Source: Caldora sp. SIO3E6
GTDB lineage: Bacteria > Cyanobacteriota > Cyanobacteriia > Cyanobacteriales > Coleofasciculaceae
Reading direction: 5' to 3'
NCBI GenBank assembly: GCA_010672185.1
Contig: JAAHHL010000513.1
Span: 1 to 5,746 of the forward strand
DNA length: 5,746 nucleotides
Shown: positions 1 to 4,685 of the stretch, piece by piece
Layout: the number at the start of each line of letters is the position of its first letter
How positions within the stretch are numbered: position 1 is the first letter of the stretch
Made by a program: the position numbers and the translations under genes
Notes under the pieces: generated by a model
What the model saw: only the letters and a program-made list of their open reading frames with translations
What the model was told of the DNA's origin: nothing
Databases searched by the model: none

Positions 1-1128
1 TTAGAAAATTTTCGTGGCTTCAAGTCCTTTGAGCTTCAGCAACTTGGTAGGGTAAATTTATTGGTTGGAGTTAATAATAGCGGTAAGACATCAATCTTAG
101 AAGCCATTCAACTGCTCTGTTCACCAGCTAATCTTGAGCCACTTCATGAGGTAATGATTGAGCGAGGTGAGTGTTTTTGGGGTGATGATAATGTAACTCT
201 TGAACTTGATATTCGTCACCTTTTTTATGGGCATGAAATTGAAGAAAATAACACATTTTCTATATTAGGAAAAAATAACCATCTTCGACAGAAGCTTGTT
301 GCCTCAATAGCTATAGGTTCAATTGATTCTCTCTACCGTTTAAATAGTCATTCTGAAGCAGAAAATAGCTCATCTGCTTCAGTTGGCAAACTCTCAGATG
401 ACTTGGTAAGACTTGGTTTTACAGCTCAGTGGACTAGTGGAAACAAACAAGAGTATTGGGAACAACCTTTATCATCTAATGGATGTCTTCATAATGATGA
501 CGTTCATCTTTGGCCTATATCTAGAAAACGTAGAGCCATGCAAAGGCCAATTCCAAAAACACAATTAATCAGATCATCATCCTTAACTATAGAGACGATG
601 ACTGAATTGTTCGAGCAGGTAGTACTGACAGCTGAAGAACAACTTGTATATGAAGCACTTCAGACTATTGAACCTAGAATTGAGCGTATTGCACCGGTTA
701 GTTCTAGGAAATCTATTTCTTCTAACTCTCGCGGTGGATTTGTTGTGCGCCTTTCTGGCAGTGAACAGCGTGTACCTATTGGTAGTTTAGGAGATGGAAT
801 ATGGCGTATGCTGGGACTGGCGCTGGCGATTGTCTCTGTAAAAGGAGGAGTCTTACTTGTTGACGAAATTGATACTGGACTCCACTTTTCTACTTTGTCT
901 GATATGTGGAAGTTAATCTGGGAAACGGCAAAAAAACTAGATGTGCAAGTTTTTGCCACTACCCATAACAGCGACTGTTGGACTAGCTTAGCTACTATTG
1001 CCAGTCAAGAGGATGCAGCAGTTGATGGTATTACCATTCAACGCATAGAACCAGATAAAAACACAAGTGTCGTCTTTACCGAAAAAGAAATTGCTATTGC
1101 AGCGGAACGGGGAATTGAGGTGCGCTGA
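1..1128 (+). CDS. AAA15/OLD-family ATP-binding protein, 5'-partial
   Basis: An SMC/OLD-like (AAA15, RecF-type) ATPase whose start lies left of the window. The frame is open from base 1 and begins LENFRGFKSFE, the usual first strand of this family, followed by Walker A GVNNSGKTS at window residues 23-31. A TTG at 61 would delete this strand and is not the start. An ABC-type signature-like segment (SLGDG, residues 262-266) precedes Walker B (GGVLLVDEID, about 282-291) and the switch-histidine segment ATTHNSD (about 319-325). The middle (about 60-200) is poorly conserved, as expected for the family's insertion. No TOPRIM domain is fused at the C-terminus, unlike OLD or GajA. The TOPRIM-like function is instead in the next gene, 2 bp downstream, so the two are almost certainly co-translated. 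Probable role (inference): ATP-driven sensor or scaffold of a two-component defence complex. A role in DNA repair is the alternative. The ATPase call is firm; the biological role is not. Confidence 0.92.
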   Translation, partial: LENFRGFKSFELQQLGRVNLLVGVNNSGKTSILEAIQLLCSPANLEPLHEVMIERGECFWGDDNVTLELDIRHLFYGHEIEENNTFSILGKNNHLRQKLVASIAIGSIDSLYRLNSHSEAENSSSASVGKLSDDLVRLGFTAQWTSGNKQEYWEQPLSSNGCLHNDDVHLWPISRKRRAMQRPIPKTQLIRSSSLTIETMTELFEQVVLTAEEQLVYEALQTIEPRIERIAPVSSRKSISSNSRGGFVVRLSGSEQRVPIGSLGDGIWRMLGLALAIVSVKGGVLLVDEIDTGLHFSTLSDMWKLIWETAKKLDVQVFATTHNSDCWTSLATIASQEDAAVDGITIQRIEPDKNTSVVFTEKEIAIAAERGIEVR

Positions 1129-1130
1129 TT

Positions 1131-1778
1131 ATGGCAAAGAGACACCCAAATCTACTGCTAGTGGAAGGGGAACAAGAGAAGAGAACTATACCTTATTTAA
1201 TAGAAGCTAATGGCATTGATTGGGGAACTAAAAATAACCCAGTTGTCTATATTGAACCTCTTGGTGGTGATACAAATGTTATTGACCCGTTACTTATTTC
1301 TACAGAATTAAAAGCATCAGGACGTAGAGCCCTAGGATTAATGGTAGATGCTGATGATCATCCATTTGAACGATGGCAAAGTGTGAGAAATGCTTGCTTA
1401 ACAGCAATTCCTGATATCCCTGAACAACTGCCGGAGACAGGATTAATTCATCAAGCAGACAATGATATTAAATTTGGTGTCTGGATTATGCCAGATAACA
1501 AGATGCGAGGAATGTTGGAAACTTTTTTGGCATACATGATTCCCAATGAGAGTGAGCCACTTTGGGAATATGCTCAAGAAGCAGTATCAGCAGCTAAAAA
1601 CAAAAATGCACCTTTCAAAGATACACATCTAGATAAAGCTCACATTTTCACTTGGCTAGCTTGGCAAGAACCACCAGGAAGACAGCTACACAATGCCATC
1701 ATGGAGAAGATTCTAGATCCAAAGCATCCAAAAGCCCAGACGTTCGTCAATTGGTTCAGGAGTTTGTATAACTTGTAA
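1131..1778 (+). CDS. DUF3226-like TOPRIM-fold protein, partner of the upstream ATPase
   Basis: A complete 215-residue soluble protein. The N-terminus NLLLVEGEQEK puts a conserved Glu at residue 12 after a hydrophobic strand, and LGLMVDADDHP gives D73-x-D75 after a second strand. This Glu plus DxD pattern marks the TOPRIM fold of OLD-family nucleases, primases and topoisomerases. Further conserved-looking blocks are FGVWIMPDN (115-123) followed by GMLETFL (127-133), and HIFTWLAWQEPPG (171-183), which I associate with the DUF3226 family. The ATG lies 2 bp after the ATPase stop, with a weak purine-rich GAGG 10 bases upstream, which suggests translational coupling. By analogy with PARIS (AriA ATPase, AriB TOPRIM nuclease) it may be the metal-dependent effector nuclease released or activated by the ATPase. 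That role is inference. The family name is from memory of motifs, not a search. Confidence 0.82.
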   Translation: MAKRHPNLLLVEGEQEKRTIPYLIEANGIDWGTKNNPVVYIEPLGGDTNVIDPLLISTELKASGRRALGLMVDADDHPFERWQSVRNACLTAIPDIPEQLPETGLIHQADNDIKFGVWIMPDNKMRGMLETFLAYMIPNESEPLWEYAQEAVSAAKNKNAPFKDTHLDKAHIFTWLAWQEPPGRQLHNAIMEKILDPKHPKAQTFVNWFRSLYNL

Positions 1779-1821
1779 GTCAAAGTATCCAGAAGGGGTG
1801 AAAGCTGATACCTTGAAACAC

Positions 1822-1826
1822 AGGAA
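1822..1826 (+). promoter_or_regulatory. Shine-Dalgarno site deciding the TTG start of the ABC exporter
   Basis: AGGAA sits 6 bases before the TTG at 1833. The frame is closed by a TGA at 1806-1808, and no ATG, GTG or other start lies between that stop and 1833. The next possible start is a TTG at 1848, which has no comparable site at that distance. Confidence 0.6.
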
Positions 1827-1832
1827 CATCAT

Positions 1833-3596
1833 TTGGGTTACTACGGTTTGAAACAGCGCTCTAATTACTGGCAGCTGCTACCTTATATCCGCCCCCAGTG
1901 GCAAACTATTACTCAGGCTTTAGCTTGTACCTTAGGGGTAACTGTGTTTTGGCCCATACAAGCGGCTCTGGCTGGTCAACTTGCTAAATTCCTAGGACAG
2001 GGTAATATGGTAGCACTTGTCCAGTTGTCTGGAGTCCTGGCTCTAGTTTTTCTCGTCCAGAAAATCCTAATGTATGGTCAAGATGCTCTGATGGCAAAAG
2101 CTGCTTTCACCATTACCTTGGATTTACGTAAGCGAGTCTATGCTCACCTACAGCGCCTCAATCTGAGCTACTTTGAAACAGCTAAGACGGGAGACTTAAC
2201 CTATCGCCTTACGGAAGATATCGACCGGATTGGGGAAGTGGTCAATAAAGTCTTCCATGATTTTATCCCCTGTGTGCTACAGCTGATTGTGGTGCTGGGT
2301 TATATGATCTATCTCAACTGGCAGTTAACCCTAGCTACTTTCATCGTTGCACCACTGATGGGTATTCTTATTGGCTGGTTTGGGGAACAAATGCTGAAGT
2401 TTTCTCACCGCAGTCAAAATCGCATTTCTAATTTATCTTCCTTACTTACAGAGGTTTTTAGCGGTATTCGCTTAGTGCAAGCTTTCGCGGCGGAAGAGTA
2501 TGAAATTGAACGCTTTAGTCTCGAAGCTGAGCAGAATCGCAAGGCTAAGTATGCTGCTGAGCACCTTAAGGCAATTCAGTTTCCCGTAGTGGGATTTCTG
2601 TATGTTATGAGCGTATTGCTGCTCTTTTTTCTAGGGGGATGGCAAATTGCTCTAGGTAATCTAACTGCCTCAGAGTTTGTCAGTTATCTTGCTGGTGTGG
2701 GGTTACTTATTGATCCCATCAACCACATGACGACAAATTACAACGATTTTAAACAAGGAGAGGCTTCTGTTGACCGAGTTTTTGAATTGGTAGCCATTAA
2801 ACCAACGGTTGTCGAAAAACCAGGTGCAACTGAACTACCACCTCTCACGGGCAAAGTAGAATATCGTAGTGTTAGCTTTGCCTACCCTAACCCTTCCCCT
2901 CAAGGTAGCCAATGGGGAGCATCAGTACTAAAAAATTTAAGTTTATTAGCCCTACCAGGAGAAAAGATAGCTTTAGTAGGAGCATCGGGTGCTGGTAAAA
3001 CTACTTTAGTCAATTTACTACCTCGTTTCTATGACCCCCAAGCTGGGGAAATTTTCATAGATGGTACCAATGTTAGGGATGTCACCCTCAAAAGTTTGCG
3101 GCGGCAAATTGGCATTGTTCCCCAAGAGGTTACCTTATTTTCCGGAACCATAGCTCAAAATATTGCCTTTGGTCAGCGAGAATTTGAGCTGACAGATGTC
3201 CAAGCCGCAGCGGAAATTGCCAATGCTCATCAGTTTATCATTGAGCTGTCTCAGGGCTACTACACCTGGGTAGGAGAGAGAGGAGTCAATTTATCGGGAG
3301 GACAAAGACAAAGGATTGCGATCGCTCGTGCAGTACTACTCAATCCTAGTATCCTGATCTTAGATGAAGCAACCTCTGCTCTAGATTCAGAATCCGAAGC
3401 CTTAGTACAAGAAGCCCTAGAGCGCATTATGAAAAACCGTACTGTGTTTATTATTGCTCATAGATTGGCAACTGTGCGCCGTGCCGATCGCATTCTTGTT
3501 ATGGAGCAGGGGCAGATTGTAGAATCAGGAACCCATGCAGAATTGTTAGAACAAGGCAATCGTTATGCCCGCTTCTATGCTCAACAGTTTAGTTAG
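1833..3596 (+). CDS. ABC exporter, fused membrane and ATPase domains (MsbA/LmrA-like)
   Basis: A complete 587-residue half-transporter of the ABCB/MsbA type, which works as a homodimer in a membrane to export a lipid, peptide or other hydrophobic substrate. The type I exporter membrane domain spans roughly residues 20-310, with hydrophobic helices near 28-50, 58-80, 143-163, 165-184, 250-270 and 278-296. The nucleotide-binding domain has an A-loop aromatic (FAYP, Y351), Walker A GASGAGKTT (383-391), Q-loop Gln 431, signature LSGGQ (487-491), Walker B ILILDE (507-512), D-loop SALD and H-loop His 543. All catalytic residues are present, so it should be active. Length matches the family (570-600). 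The start is TTG, supported by the AGGAA site and by the N-terminal pattern SNYWQLLPYIRPQW reaching the membrane domain. It begins 54 bp after the TOPRIM gene and could be read from the same transcript, but I see no functional link. Substrate cannot be assigned. Confidence 0.93.
   Translation: MGYYGLKQRSNYWQLLPYIRPQWQTITQALACTLGVTVFWPIQAALAGQLAKFLGQGNMVALVQLSGVLALVFLVQKILMYGQDALMAKAAFTITLDLRKRVYAHLQRLNLSYFETAKTGDLTYRLTEDIDRIGEVVNKVFHDFIPCVLQLIVVLGYMIYLNWQLTLATFIVAPLMGILIGWFGEQMLKFSHRSQNRISNLSSLLTEVFSGIRLVQAFAAEEYEIERFSLEAEQNRKAKYAAEHLKAIQFPVVGFLYVMSVLLLFFLGGWQIALGNLTASEFVSYLAGVGLLIDPINHMTTNYNDFKQGEASVDRVFELVAIKPTVVEKPGATELPPLTGKVEYRSVSFAYPNPSPQGSQWGASVLKNLSLLALPGEKIALVGASGAGKTTLVNLLPRFYDPQAGEIFIDGTNVRDVTLKSLRRQIGIVPQEVTLFSGTIAQNIAFGQREFELTDVQAAAEIANAHQFIIELSQGYYTWVGERGVNLSGGQRQRIAIARAVLLNPSILILDEATSALDSESEALVQEALERIMKNRTVFIIAHRLATVRRADRILVMEQGQIVESGTHAELLEQGNRYARFYAQQFS
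3318..3325. repeat. HIP1 octamer
   Basis: GCGATCGC, the highly iterated palindrome over-represented in many cyanobacterial genomes. Here it lies inside the ABC exporter gene, in the IAIAR stretch just after the LSGGQ signature. Confidence 0.85.
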
Positions 3597-3609
3597 GGAA
3601 TGGGGAATA
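3596..3609 (+). repeat. Two GGGAATR heptads at the 3' end of the exporter gene
   Basis: GGGAATG (3596-3602) is followed by GGGAATA (3603-3609). The first base is the last base of the exporter's TAG stop. GGGAAT-type heptads are familiar in intergenic DNA of filamentous cyanobacteria. Two copies is a minimal tract, so this call alone is weak, but another heptad array lies 60 bp away. Confidence 0.5.
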
Positions 3610-3669
3610 GGATAAAATTCCACATCGAAAAAGAATATGACCAAACAAGTCAGTTTCTCTTAAAACCTC

Positions 3670-3725
3670 CTGCCTTCTGCCTCCTGCCTTCTGCCTCCTG
3701 CCTTCTGCCTCCTGCCTCCTGCCTT
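3670..3725. repeat. CTGCCTY heptad array, eight tandem units
   Basis: Eight contiguous 7-bp units of CTGCCTT or CTGCCTC in the order T-C-T-C-T-C-C-T (last base of each unit), with no spacer. The complement reads RAGGCAG. This is a short tandemly repeated repetitive (STRR) sequence of the kind spread through cyanobacterial intergenic regions. It lies between the convergent stops of the ABC exporter and the cytochrome c gene, starting 73 bp after the exporter stop and ending 10 bp before the cytochrome stop. There is no self-complementary stem in it, so it is not by itself an obvious terminator. Confidence 0.9.
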
Positions 3726-3735
3726 CTTCCTAATG

Positions 3736-4134
3736 TCACAACTCCTCCAAGTAGCTCAATAAATCTGCCATTTCCTTGGGGCTGGGTTGGAACTTAGGCA
3801 TAGGTGGGGTTTTACCACTAACCACTTGTTTAATTAAACGACCCTCAGACTTCCGACGAGAAACATGATGTAAACTTGGCCCTATTTTGCCATTGGCTTC
3901 TAGACCATGACAACCAGCGCAGTTAATTTGAAAAATAGCATGACCTTGTACTGAATCACCGTTTAGTGATAATACATTTTGGATGTAAGGATCGGAAATC
4001 TGAATCCAGCGGAAACAGAAGATGCCAGCAGAGATTGCCAATAGCAGAGCTATTAGCACTAGAACAACCTGCCAAGCTGGAATTTGAGGCGGGATAGGTT
4101 GTTTATCCAAATAACTTTTTGTCAAATTGACCAT
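3736..4134 (-). CDS. cytM: Membrane-anchored monohaem cytochrome c, CytM-like
   Basis: A complete 132-residue c-type cytochrome. An N-terminal cytoplasmic stretch of about 20 residues is followed by one hydrophobic helix (about 21-43) that acts as signal anchor, then a short class I haem domain. The haem-binding motif is CAGCH at 72-76 (Cys72, Cys75, axial His76). Met112 in the TPPMPKF segment is the likely sixth ligand. The C-terminal helix EMADLLSYLEEL closes the fold. It should face the lumen or periplasm and pass electrons between cytochrome b6f-type donors and oxidases or photosystem acceptors. CytM is known to influence the balance of photosynthesis and respiration in cyanobacteria. The symbol rests on the anchored short architecture, the TPPMPKFQPSP motif and cyanobacterial context, not on a search; a generic cytochrome c6-like paralogue is the alternative. 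The start is the ATG at 4134, with no strong Shine-Dalgarno. The gene is divergent from petG. Confidence 0.82.
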   Translation of the reverse strand: MVNLTKSYLDKQPIPPQIPAWQVVLVLIALLLAISAGIFCFRWIQISDPYIQNVLSLNGDSVQGHAIFQINCAGCHGLEANGKIGPSLHHVSRRKSEGRLIKQVVSGKTPPMPKFQPSPKEMADLLSYLEEL

Positions 4135-4319
4135 TTACAAAGCGTTTTTATAATAAACATAGCTTAATGTTTGGAGAGTGAGTAATCAAGGGTTGCTCGA
4201 CGCTACTTTGTCCTGCTTGCTAGATACTGCAAGGGAAATTAACGACTCTAGCTGTTTTGCCTTAAGACCTAGTAGGATGAGAAACAGGTTAAAAAACTTA
4301 TAGATTTAGGAGCACCAAC
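4135..4319. promoter_or_regulatory. Divergent promoter region between cytochrome c and petG
   Basis: The 185 bp between the two divergent starts must hold promoters or leaders for both genes. On the minus strand a TATTAT hexamer (4150-4155), 15 bases before the cytochrome ATG, could be a -10 box, but no good -35 is found at the expected distance. On the petG side I see no convincing -35/-10 pair. The assignment as a regulatory region comes from gene geometry rather than from motifs. Confidence 0.45.
4308..4312 (+). promoter_or_regulatory. Shine-Dalgarno site of petG
   Basis: AGGAG lies 7 bases before the GTG at 4320. It is the best ribosome binding site in the window and fixes the GTG as the petG start, which also matches the family's N-terminus VEPLL. 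Confidence 0.8.
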
Positions 4320-4433
4320 GTGGTAGAACCACTACTTGTCGGCATTGTCCTTGGCTTAATCCCGGTGACCCTCGCTGGGCTGTTTGTTGCTGCTTACCTG
4401 CAGTACAAGCGCGGTAATCAATTAGGTGCCTAA
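4320..4433 (+). CDS. petG: Cytochrome b6f complex subunit V, PetG
   Basis: A complete 37-residue protein starting at GTG. It reads M-VEPLLVGIVLG, then LIPVTLAGLFVAAY, then LQYKRGNQLGA. This is the PetG signature: a short acidic N-terminus, a single membrane helix (about residues 4-27) and the conserved QYKRGNQLG tail. PetG is one of the small peripheral helices of the cytochrome b6f complex in the thylakoid membrane and is needed for its assembly or stability. The length is exactly that of known PetG. The LIPVTLAGLFVAAYLQY core resembles the plastid form (LIPITLAGLFVTAYLQY) as I remember it. The strong AGGAG at 4308-4312 supports the start. The gene is monocistronic by layout: divergent from the cytochrome c gene on its left and followed after 24 bp by a strong hairpin. 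Confidence 0.96.
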   Translation: MVEPLLVGIVLGLIPVTLAGLFVAAYLQYKRGNQLGA

Positions 4434-4457
4434 GTAAGTCAGAAGGTACAAACGAAG

Positions 4458-4493
4458 GCAAGCATGTTAATTGACATCAAGTAACATGCTTGC
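4458..4493 (+). terminator. Strong hairpin after petG, probable terminator
   Basis: A perfect 12-bp inverted repeat: GCAAGCATGTTA (4458-4469) and TAACATGCTTGC (4482-4493), with a 12-nt loop. It starts 24 bp after the petG stop, the normal place for a terminator or a 3' stabilising stem. The following GTTT is only a short T-run, so intrinsic termination may be weak; an mRNA 3'-end stabiliser is the alternative. Being nearly symmetric, it could also act on the opposite strand. Confidence 0.6.
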
Positions 4494-4555
4494 GTTTCCA
4501 GAACCCAGCTGTCAATAATATTGTGTCGGTACTTCGGTGATTCATCAGAAAGAAT

Positions 4556-4579
4556 GTACCTATCGTAGTACCTATCGTA
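4556..4579. repeat. 12-bp direct tandem duplication
   Basis: GTACCTATCGTA occurs twice back to back (4556-4567 and 4568-4579) and directly abuts the palindrome that starts at 4581. It lies in the non-coding spacer between petG and the aldo/keto reductase. Confidence 0.85.
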
Positions 4580-4580
4580 G

Positions 4581-4606
4581 GGTGTGTTAGCGTAGCGTAA
4601 CACACC
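4581..4606. repeat. GGTGTGTTA palindromic element
   Basis: Inverted repeat of GGTGTGTTA (4581-4589) and TAACACACC (4598-4606) around the 8-nt centre GCGTAGCG. Near-identical GTGTGTTAGCG...CGTAACACAC elements are, to my recollection, dispersed through many cyanobacterial genomes, so this is probably one copy of a repetitive extragenic palindrome rather than a gene-specific site. It could serve as a weak bidirectional stem between the convergent genes. Confidence 0.75.
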
Positions 4607-4653
4607 AAGTTTGGGTGAAATCATTATTCGTTAACGGTAACCCTAAAACCTAA

Positions 4654-4685
4654 CCTACCACCTACCACCTACCACCTACCACCTA
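4654..4685. repeat. CCTACCA heptad array overlapping the reductase stop
   Basis: Four perfect tandem CCTACCA units (4654-4681) followed by a partial CCTA (4682-4685). On the complement it reads TGGTAGG. The array runs into the coding end of the aldo/keto reductase: the stop TAG (4676-4678) and the last two codons (Arg, Trp) lie within it. Confidence 0.9.

Noticed and set aside
61..63. TTG as start of the ATPase
   Set aside because: It would remove the conserved LENFRGFKSFE strand that precedes Walker A; the gene clearly begins before the window.
660..959. 99-codon open frame on the minus strand
   Set aside because: It lies wholly inside the ATPase gene, opposite the conserved Walker B region; its product shows no recognisable motif.
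1131..3596. ABC exporter as a third component of the ATPase/TOPRIM module
   Set aside because: It follows on the same strand after 54 bp, but it is a standard exporter with its own ribosome binding site, and known systems of this type have no exporter; co-orientation alone is not enough.
3670..3725. CRISPR-like array
   Set aside because: Units are 7 bp and contiguous with no spacers, so it is a simple tandem repeat.
3600..3797. 65-codon open frame on the plus strand
   Set aside because: Its middle is the translated CTGCCTY array (repeating Leu-Pro-Ser-Ala-Cys type residues) and its end overlaps the cytochrome c gene antisense.
4216..4233. Small hairpin CTTGC/GCAAG upstream of petG
   Set aside because: Only 5 bp of pairing with an 8-nt loop; expected by chance in a spacer of this length.
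4439..4624. 61-codon open frame on the minus strand
   Set aside because: It is made of the petG hairpin, the 12-bp duplication and the palindrome; no family resemblance and no clear ribosome binding site.
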